The notes under the pieces are model-generated. The model searched no databases and was not told where the DNA came from. It was given only the letters and a program-made list of their open reading frames with translations. A stretch of 64,000 nucleotides of DNA from Klebsormidium nitens (Eukaryota; Streptophyta; Klebsormidiophyceae; Klebsormidiales; Klebsormidiaceae). A program made the position numbers and the translations under genes. The stretch spans positions 41,079-105,078 of the forward strand of contig DF237262.1 of assembly GCA_000708835.1 (NCBI GenBank). Direction: 5' to 3'. Positions within the stretch are counted from its first letter, which is position 1. The number at the start of each line of letters is the position of its first letter. This document shows, in pieces, positions 25,001 through 36,100 of the stretch.

Positions 25001-28000
25001 ATGAATGAACGCCCAGCCCTTCTTGCTGGGAACGTTGCTCGTAGGCACGAAGCAGTTTCATCCGGCCCTTCTTGCCATGAAGTGTCGCTCGTAGGCGCGG
25101 TGCAGATGTGGAGATGAGCTCGGACCCGCGGGGAGGGATAGGGTTAATAGAGGCCAGTTGTAAAACAACGGTTTGTAAAGACTTCCCAAGGGACCCCTTC
25201 AACCTTGCGGCTACGTTCGCACAAAGAGAAAGCGCCAATCCAAGAAGACCGTAACGTGTCGAGACAAAGAGCGAGATCTTTTCCAGATTATGGACGTTAG
25301 ATAAGGTCTGCGAACAGGCTACTTACGTGTCGCTGCCACGCATCCCGAGCTTGTCCAATTTCTGGGCCGTCCGAAATCTGCGGACAGGAAGAGCACCGGT
25401 TTTTAGCACGGACCCTTTGGTTTCGGACGCACGAAAAAGTGGTCGACAGAGCAGCTCAGCTAGCAGAGTTCTTTTGGGGTTTAGGGCTTTACGGTTTTAG
25501 GGCTTTAGGGTTTTAGGGTTTGCAGCGACGGTAATCGAAAACGAATACAAAGAGCACCGTCATCAACGAAGTCACTCGCTACCTGTATGCTTGTAGACAG
25601 TTTGCAGAAGCGGACTTCCAAGATCAGTGAACGCTTTCCGCCAAAGGCTCAGGAAGGAAATGAGATTGAGAGCAGACCCCTACCCTTGCATTCCCTTCTC
25701 GATGATGAACGCCGTGATCCCGTGCGGACCTTTTGCCGTGTCCGTTTTGGCGTACACCACCTGCGGACACCGGACAGCACGTGAGCGGAACAATTTCGCT
25801 AGCGAAACCGGACGTCTCGAGAGCGAGATATGCGGTCCCTAAGCCTAACAGTTTTAAGCCGGCAAACTAACCCGGACGCGAGAACCACGAGCCTCATAAG
25901 CGGTTTGACTGTTTCGAGGTTCGTTTGGCGCAGTCGAGTGGCTGTCATTTCACAACTGTCAGCCGGCCGGAGTCAAAGCGCAACAATATGGAGTGAGACT
26001 ATCAGTCGAAACAGCAGAGGTACAAAGAGGACTTGGGGCTTCAAAAGTACAAATGTCGATCGTCAATCCTGAACTAAAGAACAAACGATGCATGCGGCAC
26101 CATGCCGTACTCGTTTCCCCTTCCCTTTTGATTTCAAACAAAATGACGATTGAAAGGGAATGACCGGAGCAAGAGCACAAAAGGAGAGAGCTGATTGACC
26201 TGCTAAGAAAGGAAACAGAGACGAGGAGGATTTGAACCTCTGATACAACGTGTAATGGCTCACCAGGGTATCAACTGGCCCGTTAGTGCACCACGTTTTT
26301 GAGTGGTCTTCTTTCCTCTCCGATTCCAAACATGGGGAATGACGGAAACGGCCAGAACTAGCGCAAAGATAAAATTGCAACCATTTGGGCAAAATGCGGT
26401 AACGGCAGGAGAATCCCTAGAATGTGACAATTCGAAAAGGTGTGGAATGCTCACGAGAGTGTTGGCTACGGGCCCGTTCGTGCACCACATTTTGTTTCCG
26501 TTGAGGACGTAGCCCCCGTCCGTCTTGTCCGCCCGGCAGCGCATGCTGACGACATCCGACCCCGAGTTCGGCTCGCTCATGGCCAACGCACCGACGTGCT
26601 CTCCCTTCACCAACTGGGGGGAAATAAACGATCGGGAAGTTCCATGTGGATTCTGACCGGGGGATTCAAACGGGAAAGGCGATCACGAGGGGATGCGATC
26701 GGGCCATAATATCGGGAAAAGTGGCAATCTGCGGACGAGCATGTTTGGTGAACCATAGAGTCATGGCACGTTTCCCATAGATAGCCCGGCCTTGCTGACA
26801 GAGTCTATTGGGGACGTGAGAAGGACGTGTGCACACGGACGGATGCTGCTGACGACGCAGCTGAATCGACTTGGCACCTGATTTGCGTTCTTGAAAGAGG
26901 GGCGTTCTAAAAAATGGAATTGCTCAGAGAACATTGTAAATTGATAAAAGTGTATTCACAATTCCAAGTACGGGAAGAAAGGACTCTTCAAGCGATGTGA
27001 GTGGGGTTCAGACGGGATAAACGAGTTCCTCGAGTGCGCCAACTGGCTTGAAACGCAACTAGGATGAACAAGTGTGCAAGCATGTCAGCTTCTCTTACTG
27101 CTAGGCATCTTCCAACACTCCGATCCAAGAGCCGGCCCGGCACTTCGACGTTTCAGCGCAACATAAGAAGAATACTCCTCTTCATAAGCATCCCTAAGCA
27201 GCGCCTAATCTGAACGGCCAAAGAAGGGAAGAAGACGCACCTTTGGAAGATACTTTTGTTTCTGCTCCTCGTTTCCGTTCCGCACAATCTGGTTTATGCA
27301 CAGGTTGCTATGGGCTCCGTACGAGAGAGCCACCGAGCCGCTCGCCCGACTGAGCTCCTCCATAGCTATACAGTGCTCCAAGTAGCCCAGACCCATACCA
27401 CCGTACTCTTCTGCAGGTTGGATGTCGAAGGTATTTGTCAGTTAAGAACAAGGATGGATGCTCCGATCCTTTCGACTCTGATCAGATATTTGAAAAACGA
27501 ACCCTTTTACCCACAATCCTAAGGTATTTTCGTCCATCATGATCGAGGCACTCATCTTTGACAGTTATATGATTCCAGAAGAAGATTCAGAGGTGGGTCA
27601 GTTAAGATTGTTAGAACAGACAACCGACTGATTGTGCCAGCATCTCCAATTCTTCATTATATACGGCTGTGTTCAATACAATGCATGACCGAATCAGGCA
27701 TAGTGTCGAGAAAAAATTGAGGATAAATTCCCATCCAAATCAGAACAATTACAACAGGTAAGACATGGATTGTTTAGCGATGGCCTCGGATGGAACTGAC
27801 AATGACGCGATCAAATCAGGATGCGAAAAAGACCTTATTGAAAACTGGGAATCGAACTTTCTACATGAGGCAAAGGATTTTCAAGACTGCGCTATACAGA
27901 TCAGAATCCCTGGGAAGAATGTAGTGACAGTGCCAGACACACACTTGATTTAAGCAATGTCAGAGGAAAGGCTGTACTCCCATTTCTACACTTCGAACAT

Positions 28001-28822
28001 ATGAAGTCAGATATGAAATGAAATTAACTGACCTGGGACTGTAATTCCGTGCAGGTCAAACTCGCCCATCTTTCTCCACAAGTTGACGTCCTTTGGGAAC
28101 GAGTTGTTGTGGTCGATCTGGGCAGCCAGCGGCGCAATGTTCTCTTGGGCAAACTTGCGGACGCTCTCTTTGAACTGCACACAAGTTAGAAAGATGAGCA
28201 AACGGCGCTGAGGTGTAGATGCGTCCATTTCTGCCATGACCATCAGTGCAGGGGATATTGGGATTGAGAGATATTCATGCCCCAAACTTATCCAATGTTC
28301 GAAACATCACAACCGTCTGTTCCCAATGACCCCGACTGGGGTGCGCGATACCATTTTTCAACAGGAGTTCTTGGAATATTTGGCTCACCCAGAGGGCTGA
28401 ACAAGTAGTCAGCAGATGCAATTCTTTGTAAAACTCAATCTCGAAAAGTGTTGACTGCCAGGTTTCGGTGCGGAGCAAGGACAACCCTCTGAATGATTGA
28501 AAAGGGCGCGCTGCTCGAGACTACGCAGTCCTCAATTCAGTAATTCTAGATGACCCCCAAAACTTCAAGCAATCAGTCTGATGTTTAGTCTGATGAACAA
28601 GCTTGGTCCAAATGCACGCCTCTCATCGAGAGGCAGGCGATACTCATAAGATTCCTCCTGTCTCAGGCCCGGAATCCTCTCCCTTGTCTGGGGCGTTTGG
28701 AGCAACATAGAATCTCCTGTCTTCATTTTTCCAAAGGGAACTGATTGGCTTACCTGCATGGACGTATCATCCAGAAGCCCAGCCCCAGTAGAATAACAGT
28801 GGGCTTTTATACCACTCCATGC
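22073..28822 (-). CDS. IVD: Isovaleryl-CoA dehydrogenase, mitochondrial
   Basis: This enzyme oxidises isovaleryl-CoA to 3-methylcrotonyl-CoA in mitochondrial leucine breakdown, using FAD and passing electrons to ETF. Exons: 28822-28754, 28174-28033, 27410-27241, 26613-26455, 25760-25684, 25377-25327, 24622-24362, 23617-23563, 22981-22925 and 22222-22073. Every junction keeps phase and gives 396 residues, close to the roughly 410 of plant IVD. Hallmarks are [71 protein letters not shown] and [12 protein letters not shown]. The Glu in [14 protein letters not shown] is the position of the IVD catalytic base, and Gly in YEIGAGTSE replaces the Glu used by other acyl-CoA dehydrogenases, which separates IVD from MCAD-type enzymes. 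The transit-peptide exon is unresolved. An ATG at 28926 starts a basic, hydrophobic segment, but the implied 38-base intron seems too short. Confidence 0.95.
22341..22507. repeat. 22-bp minisatellite, eight units, in the last IVD intron
   Basis: About eight consecutive units of ATGGCAGAGCGGAAYGATAC plus TG run with a constant 22-bp period. They differ by single substitutions, mainly C/T at one position and A/G at the unit start. The first unit is the most diverged. The array sits 118 bp upstream of the terminal IVD exon. The lack of spacers and the short uniform unit rule out a CRISPR array. Confidence 0.9.
24010..24430 (-). repeat. Exon echoes: repeated 3' end of the 261-bp IVD exon
   Basis: The end of exon 24622-24362, its donor and following intron recur in the intron. 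With the ACATGTC block as anchor, copies sit at 24384 (true exon), 24214 and 24052, spacings of 170 and 162. The first echo keeps the exon's last 19 bases through the donor G exactly, then drifts, with a shifted frame upstream. The 24052 copy is more diverged. A weaker possible fourth copy lies near 23874. Confidence 0.8.
24560..25140 (-). repeat. Exon echoes: repeated 5' end of the 261-bp IVD exon
   Basis: The acceptor and first 50-60 bases of exon 24622-24362 recur upstream in the transcript. The anchor GCTCGCAC, or GCTCGGAC in the last copy, lies at 24615, about 24779, 24935 and 25118, spacings near 163, 157 and 183. The copies echo the codons for [19 protein letters not shown] with deletions and substitutions. 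The copy around 25013-25138 appears to hold two partial units. Only the exon at 24622 continues into a full coding exon. Confidence 0.8.
25473..25520 (+). repeat. Interstitial telomere-like repeat tract
   Basis: About 48 bp in an IVD intron is built from variants of TTTAGGG and TTTTAGGG (GGTTTAGGGCTTTACGG, then TTTTAGGGCTTTAGGG, then TTTTAGGGTTTGCAG). TTTAGGG is the usual plant telomere unit and TTTTAGGG is known from Chlamydomonas. The tract is short and degenerate, so it is an interstitial remnant and not a chromosome end. Confidence 0.65.
26060..26500 (-). repeat. Exon echoes: repeated 3' end of IVD exon 26613-26455
   Basis: The exon end encoding [12 protein letters not shown] plus its GTGAGC donor reappears near 26262-26302 as [10 protein letters not shown] followed by GTGAGC, about 191 bp downstream in the transcript. 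A more decayed third copy lies near 26072-26130. The intron sequence after the donor is also shared, for example ATTCCAAACATGGGG with ATTTCAAACAAAAT. Use of the copy as an exon is unlikely because the enzyme needs this segment only once. Confidence 0.75.
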
Positions 28823-30136
28823 CTGTAAAAAAAGACAGAAACCCTTTATTCAGTTGCCACAAGAAGCATTTTTGAAAGGAGTCCCAGCTTAGCTCCTTTT
28901 GTTAGCCTAACGCCCAATCCGTGCATGCTAGCTCAAGTATTTCCACTAACGCAGTTGGTTCAGTGGAAGAAAGTGATTTCTGCAGAGACTTGCTGTAGTT
29001 GGCAACGTGGAACCAGCTGACTGCAATGACAGTGTCAAGAACATTTTGACAACTGATCTTGATGACTATCGCTCTTGGATAGACATACTGCGCATCAGAA
29101 GGGTTTCCGCCACTACTAGCTCGCAGCTTTCCGAGGAATGTCGATGTAGTGAAGCCTCCACAGAGTACTTTTTCTTACTTCTTATACTAAGGACCTACAC
29201 AGAAACGGCCTTAGAATATTTCAGGACTAAAGGAAGTGGTAGCTTGCTGCATACACTGGTCACATACTCTACGTCAAGCTCCAGACACTGGTCAGTAATA
29301 AAAGGAGCTAGTGGTGCTTTGCTTGAGTGCAGCTTGCAAAAAGCCGATACAAGTCCTTAACAAGTTAGGGTTGCAAACCCTAAAACATGTTCAAGGAGGA
29401 GGACTTACCAGCGCTGCACCCAACCAACTCTGGTCGTAACCAGCTCGTAAACATGGAGCTCGAAAACCTGGTCGGCTGGAGCCACAACCAGAGTGCAAAG
29501 CGAATGCCCCTCGAGCTAGCAGATGGATGCAGCTTTTCATGGTGTGCCACTGATGGGGCTCCTCAAAGGACTTGCTTCCTCCTGGGAATACTTGAAGGGA
29601 TGCAGAATGCCTTCAAGAAGAAGCTCAATGGCGTCTCTTGTGGGAGCACACAAGGCGCATGCTGAGCTGTCAAATGAGTCTTGCTTTGATATACCTAGGT
29701 AGCCCTGAACTTGAAGGGGCTGAGCTGGCAGGAAACTGGTGCCAGCATGCTTTACGGAACCTGTTTCATGCATGGTCACCCGTAAATTTCACTAGAGAGC
29801 TTGACCATACGCCCATATTTGTGACAGATAAGGTGACAGAAACTTGCAAAGCACTATAGCTTTTAGCTTATTCCAGAAATTATGAATCGGTCGTAAAATC
29901 ACGTGCAAAGAGCAGATATCATTATGTGATTACTGTCATATGTCCGTGGACGCTTTACCAAGTGGAAGTGGCGGGAAATACGTTTTCAAACAGCTGAGTA
30001 GGCTGTGCAGCAAATTGCACTCTAATGAGTCTCTTCAGCTAGGTAGGTCCATCATGCGGAGGCGCTTCTAGGTACCGTACTTCTGCTCTGCTCTTGTTGC
30101 CAGGCTCTGGAGGGGTGCTGAGGATGTCAAGCTCAG
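28823..30136. promoter_or_regulatory. Divergent intergenic region between IVD and SAS-4
   Basis: About 1.3 kb separates the first supported IVD exon (minus) from the SAS-4 start (plus). It should contain both promoters, the IVD 5' untranslated region and probably the IVD transit-peptide exon. Plus-strand frames at 29007-29360 and 29387-29665 have no recognisable domain and no exon partners. I cannot point to a convincing TATA box for either gene. Confidence 0.45.
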
Positions 30137-33100
30137 ATGGGATCGAGCCCCGCACCTCTGGAAGCTCCAGCTCCAGAAACTCCCCCAAGGGAGTCATGCA
30201 TATCTTTGATGCTCAAAGATCATAAGGCAACGCTTTCAGCGATCTTGGAGGCGGCGAAAGAGCAGGCCCTGAGGCATAAGCAGGCATCCAGTTCTAGCGG
30301 AGAGTTGCCGGGAGAGCAAACTAGAGAAGACTTTGACGCGGAGGTGATTCGCGATCTGCAGTCAGAAGCCTCAGAGAGAACCCTAGAATCTGGCAACTCT
30401 GAATCTGATCAAACAGGAGGACAAGGAGACGGTTTGAAGCAGCCAGCGGTTTACCTTAGGGATGATATCATAAGCTATCGTGCGCAACTAGGGATGGCAA
30501 GCCTGTCATCCAGCTGCACCTACACCCCAGGCCAGCTGTCTGGTGGTTCCTTCCCCAGCGCCTTCCCTTCCCCCTTGCCAATTGACAAGGACAATCAGCA
30601 GCAGCTGCCTGGCCCTAGTAATGCAGTAAAAGGTAATTCAGCTGGTCTCTCCTCCCTCTCCCAACTGCCATTCCTCCCAACTGAAGCCTTCCACGACTTT
30701 TCATTGGGCGTCCCCTCGTTTGCCCCTCATGGTGTGAACACGCCCCTTCTTGCTTATCCTCAAGGTGCGAATGCACCCCCCCTGGGGAGCTGGCCGTGGC
30801 TACCAGCAGGCTCCGGAGTGACCCCCTCCCCTTATGAGATTGCGCTCATGTATCTTCAAGGGGGCGGAGCATCTGCCCCTCCCGCAGCTCCCCTGCCACA
30901 GAGCGGCTCCTATGAACTAGGCGTACACCAGCAATTTGTCAAGAGTCAGTCCGGCGACATCTACAGGGGTCAGCCTGGATTGATGGAGCCAGCAGAGCCT
31001 GTGTTGCAGAGGTCAGCAGAGACTGGGCCGCCGAGGCTAGCAGACTCTGGATCGCTGAGGTCAGCAGAGCAGAGGGGGCAGGGCAGCCGGCCAGGGACAG
31101 GGGCATCGCTTCGGTCGTTCGACGAGGGGGGACGAGATTGGGAGCTGGGGCCCGCTTATACGGAGGCGGAGCCCGAATATGCAGAGGCGGCTGGGAGAAA
31201 GGAAGGAGGCGCAAGTATGTTCTCTGCTGCGGCAGCGGTGTCTGAGTTTAATGATGTAGAGGTCAGGAGATCTAGAGATGGTGTGCGAGTAAGAGAATTC
31301 AAGGGGCTTGGGGCTGAAAAGGCGAGCAACTGGGAGGAAGAGGATCGAGACCTGGGCGGGGTGGGGGAACCTTACGGGCAAAAGAACAGTTTTAACAAGC
31401 ACAAGGCAGAAGAGAAAAGTACTGCGGAATTGCGGGGGAATTTCTTCGGTGGGGGAGTGTCAGAGGGAAGAGACCGCGGCCGGCAAGATCCTGACACGAT
31501 CGGGAGCTTCGCTGAACAGAGGGGGCCGTCAGCGGGTTCTCCAATCAGGTCGCACAAGCTCGTTATGCGCAACAGCCTTGACGAGAGGCCCCTCCCTCGA
31601 GCGAGCGCATATTCTGAGAGGCCTTCCCCAAGCAAGCCAGGCGCCTCTGCTGTGATCCACATTCCGGCCCCTAGCAATACCCCGCAGACGCTCCATCATG
31701 ATCGGCTGTCGAAGCGGCCGTTCCTGAAGCGGGGGTCGCGTCTTCTCAAGTCGGTGATCCCCCGGAAAGGAGAGAAGGAGTCGTGGGTTGCCGAGTTCAA
31801 GGGGAAGATTGCGGCTGTTCCGAGAGCAGTGGTCGATGTGCCAACTGAAGAGGACACCGGGGAAGGCGTGGACTGGGGGGTTCTGAACGCTCAGAAAGTG
31901 ACGGGGAAGAGGCTCCCCCCGCCTGTCAGCAAGCTAAAGAAGGTGGTGCCACAGAAAGGGAGTCGGACGGCGGTCAAGGAAGAACCGTTGGTCAAGAGGG
32001 GGGGCAACTTTCTGAGGGCCGGCAGCAGGGGCGGACGGTTGGCCCCCCTGCAGAATACCAGGTGGGTTGTTGGAAGAACCTGAGACCTCTGAGTTCTCTT
32101 TGTGATATTCTTCACGCTTGGTCTTGATTTGGTCGGCTGTGGTAAACTAAATGTGGTCCATCTTCTGCACACTTGCGGCGTAAGCATTTTGACAGCTAGT
32201 GTAGCTTCCTGTGATTGCATGACAATGACTGATTTCCTTTTAAGGTCATCATTTGCAGGTCGTTGACCACTGGTGTTTGCACAGTCTTGCCCTTTTAATT
32301 CTTAGTACTCTTGCCTTTTCTTGGAATGTCTGACCAGTGAAGACGATGTTTCTGGATATTGAATGTAATCATCCGACAAAGCGTGTCGCCTCCCAAAAGC
32401 TGCAACGTTCTACTGTTCTCCTTGTGCTTGGAGTTCTCGTAGCTAGTCTAGGCATCCTGTACTTAGATATCAAGCATCCTTCAGACACACCATAATGTCG
32501 GCTCAGCTTCGAGTCTCCAAAAAGGTGATGAAAGTTTTGCAGCCTCTGCGCAATAAAGAGACATGTTTCTTACGGCAAAGAAGCTGTCAACATTTCGAAA
32601 TCAAGGGCAACTGGACCTTGCCCATTCCTTCGGCCAACCGTTGGCTATCTCGGCTTCTTTATCAGCAGCTTTTTGGGGAGACATCAAATACCATCCAGAC
32701 ACGTGAGGCCGTAAGAAAACTTACGTCAAGCCATCCTCTCACAGCGATGTTTTATCCATTGTCAGACCTACATCGAGCAACCCAGTCCCTGCTGCAAGGA
32801 AACCGGCCCCTGCTTCAGAGCTTCCCAGTTTCGACGAAATACAGCCAGTCGACGACTTGGAGTTGGCGGAATTTCAAGCGCTCGAGCGACGCTTGAAAGG
32901 CCATGTTCTAGAAGATGCCGAGCCTCAGATTGAGTACGAAGACAGAGAAAAAGAGCTTGAACCTGAGCCGAATACCGACCGGGTGGGAGTAGGGTTCGGG
33001 TTAAGAAGCGAGTTGGCGAGTTGGGGGGAGGGGGTGGCAGGCCACGGATGTGAATACGAAAATGGGGACGGAACGGAAGAGTTCGACGGAGCTGGGGAGG

Positions 33101-36100
33101 TTGGAGACAGTTTCGGCGGGCGAGATTTGATGCAATCGATTGACGAGTGGGGGCTGCCGGAGGGGGGCGAATCACCCCCTGGAGTACATTACAGAGTAGA
33201 GGAAGACGAGCGTGTTGCTCAGATTGCGGAGGCTCAACCCCCCAGCTCGAGCACTCAGAACGGGCGCAGCCGATTTCGGGACAGCGAGCAATGGGAGGAC
33301 GATGCGGGCTTCTCAAACGGGGGGGTCGAAGCGCCTGCTGCCCTGCCCCCGCCAGCAGCACAGAGGCAGCCAGAAAGAGTCAGCGGGCAGTCGGCAGAGG
33401 CTGTAGTGCCCGGCAGAGGCCCCCCGGGCAAGGGCAGGGCTGCTGCGGGGGTGCCCGGTGAATCCCCCCGGGTGTCTGCCTTGGTGAAGAACGTTTTCCT
33501 TGGGGAAGCGAAAAAGCCGGCGCTGCGGAAGGGGGCGACCCAGAGCAACGAGCCGGACTTGGCTGGTGAGCGAATCGTTCTCGACTCTTTGGGTGGGTTG
33601 TCTAAGACTTCTCGGATGATTCGCGTGATTATGAATAGGGACTTCCGTTATCCTGAGAGTGGGTTCCACCATAGAAGAGGCATTGTAGGAAACCTTTCTT
33701 CCAGCATCCGAAAGACTTCGAGTAACTTGAGTGGTATGTCAACAGAAACTTCTGTTATATCATTACTGAGTTCCACCATCTAAAGAGGGGAGACGTTGCT
33801 TCCGGATAGATGGAGAATGGTAGCTCAGAAGGGCCAGAAAGCTGAAAAGTTGGGTTTCCGAATCGGTCACAACACTGGTAGATCCTGCCCTATCACGCAA
33901 CCGAAACGGCTTAGAAAATGGCGACCCTGCATCGAGAACCAACGCTGCAAGGTTTGAAGCTGTCTCTCAACGGAACCCGAAAACACTGGATTGTAGATCA
34001 CGACAGAGAATTTGAGGAACCATCACTCACTCTGTTTGCAGCCGACATGGCATTTCTGGAAGAGGAGAGGGCGACACTCAACCGCAAGATTCACTGATTC
34101 AAGCTTGAGGCCGTCTCTCTTTCGAAAATGCATTGAGAGTCGTCGAACTGGGATGAATTTCTCTTTTGCAACCGAGTTGGCCTTTCAGGTAAGGAGAATA
34201 TGCGGACCATCGACAGCAAGATCTAGCGCTTTGAGCTTCGAAGCGATTCGATCCCAAAAGATGCAAGAAAAAAGTAAATCTGGAGTTGACTCCTCTTATT
34301 TGCAGCCGAGATGGCGTTTCTGAAGGAGAAGATGGCGACACTAGGCAAGCGCTTCAAGCTCCGAAGCAATTTCGTACACGAAAGATGCAATGAAAGTCGT
34401 AAAAGCACAGTTGCCTCCTCACTTTTGCAGCCGAGATGGCGTTCCTGAAGGAAAAGATGGCGACTCTCGACAGCGAGATCCAGCGCTCGAAGCTTCGAAG
34501 CGACTTAACACCCAAAAACTACACCCAAAAGATGCCATGAGAAACGTAAAACTAGAGTTGACTCCTCATATTTGCAGCCGAGATGGCATTCCTGAAGGAG
34601 AAGATGGCGACCCTCGACAGCGAGATACAGCGCTTCAAGCGAGAGAACGAGAAGATGGAACGTGCCCGGCTGGAGTACGAGGCGCGTGCTGACGTGGCGG
34701 CAAAGGAGAGGGCGACCTGGGAGAAGCGCATGCAGGAGGAAGAGGAGGCCTGGAACAGGTGCACGCGGTCGCCCTTTCATTTTGAAAGGGCTCTACAGCC
34801 CTTCTCTGGTGGTGGAACCTTTTCAGTTCAGCCTTCTCTCACATTTTTCCGGTAGAGACTCATGGAGGTGTAAAAAGGGTTGAAAACGTTAGCGACAATG
34901 AGTGCTTCGGTGCTGCTTCCTCAGTTGCTTTCGAAAGTGGTCATCGTTTGGTGCCCGTTTTCTCACTGATTTCCCTGGTGGTAAAGGGTTCTCCGTTGTT
35001 CTTTCGATAGCTGGTTTGATAGTCGTTTGGGCCATTGGCGTGCAGAAAACCGGTACCCTTGCCAAGCCAAAGCGCGAGCAAGCGAAACTAGAGCACCAAC
35101 CCTGCGCAGCATTAAGCAAGACAGATCCGGACCTTCAACTGCAGTAGAGTGTCGGTTGTATGCAACAAACCCCGGAGGTCTCCATTCGTGAAACCTAGTC
35201 CGCACAAACAGGACTGGAATGAAGCTGAAGCCTAGGTCTGCCAACTTCTGCAGGAAGAAAGAAGCCGAGGCTCAAAAGCTGAAGCGCGACAAGCGCGTGC
35301 TGGAACAGCAGTCGCGAGCACTGCTGCAGCTGCCGGGGCGGAAAGCGCGCGGCGAGGCCGACGAGCTGAGGGCGCAGATTGCGGGCCTGGAGGAGGATAA
35401 GCGGGTGAGAGCGTTGAATAAGACCTTTTGTACATTTGCAGGAATGGCGGCAGCTATGCCATTAACAAGGCCGAACAGGATGGTGCCATAGCCGATGCCG
35501 TCGGCGACCTGGACGTGTAAAGAGCTCGTAAGCTATGGAGAATCTTGAAAGTGCTGCACAAGGCGGTCGAATAGACGCTGCCATGTTGAGACAAGCGTCG
35601 AAGAAGGTAGAATTTTGTTTGAGTCTCCAAAACATAGGTGTCAAGAGGGAGACCGTCTCGAGGCTGCGGCGGACCCCTTCGCAGGGTTGTTCTGACTATA
35701 GCTGGTCAACTTTGGTCGCTCAAACGAAAGACGTTTTAGAAATTTGTAGAGCTTGATTTCAGAATAAACTTACGCCGAGCTGTAACCGGGGCTTACTCAG
35801 CTAAAATCACGTTTATTAAAGTGGTTCGTTTCTGTCACAAATCCAGGTGCGGGAGGCGCGGTGGCGATTGACAGTGGACCGTTTGAAGGGGCGCGTAGAG
35901 GAGCTGACGGAGAGGAACAAGGAGTTGGAAGAGGAGGTAAGAGACCGCACCTTGGCCTTGAAATGAAACCGCCGTTTTTTTTCAGAAGACACGGCTTGGT
36001 CGCCTGATTAGCAGCTATCCCGATCTTCCTTTGTCCAATTCTCTGATTGAGAAGATCTGACCACAAAGGTATACCAGGACCTCGGGCGGATCGTAGGTTC

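Noticed and set aside
26225-26300. tRNA-like T-arm (GAGGTTCAAATCCTC) on the minus strand
   Set aside because: No matching acceptor stem or anticodon arm; the segment belongs to an IVD exon echo.
34042-34500. The four upstream copies as additional real SAS-4 exons
   Set aside because: They lack donors in a usable phase and contain frameshifts or stops, while exon 33565 joins 34578 in phase.
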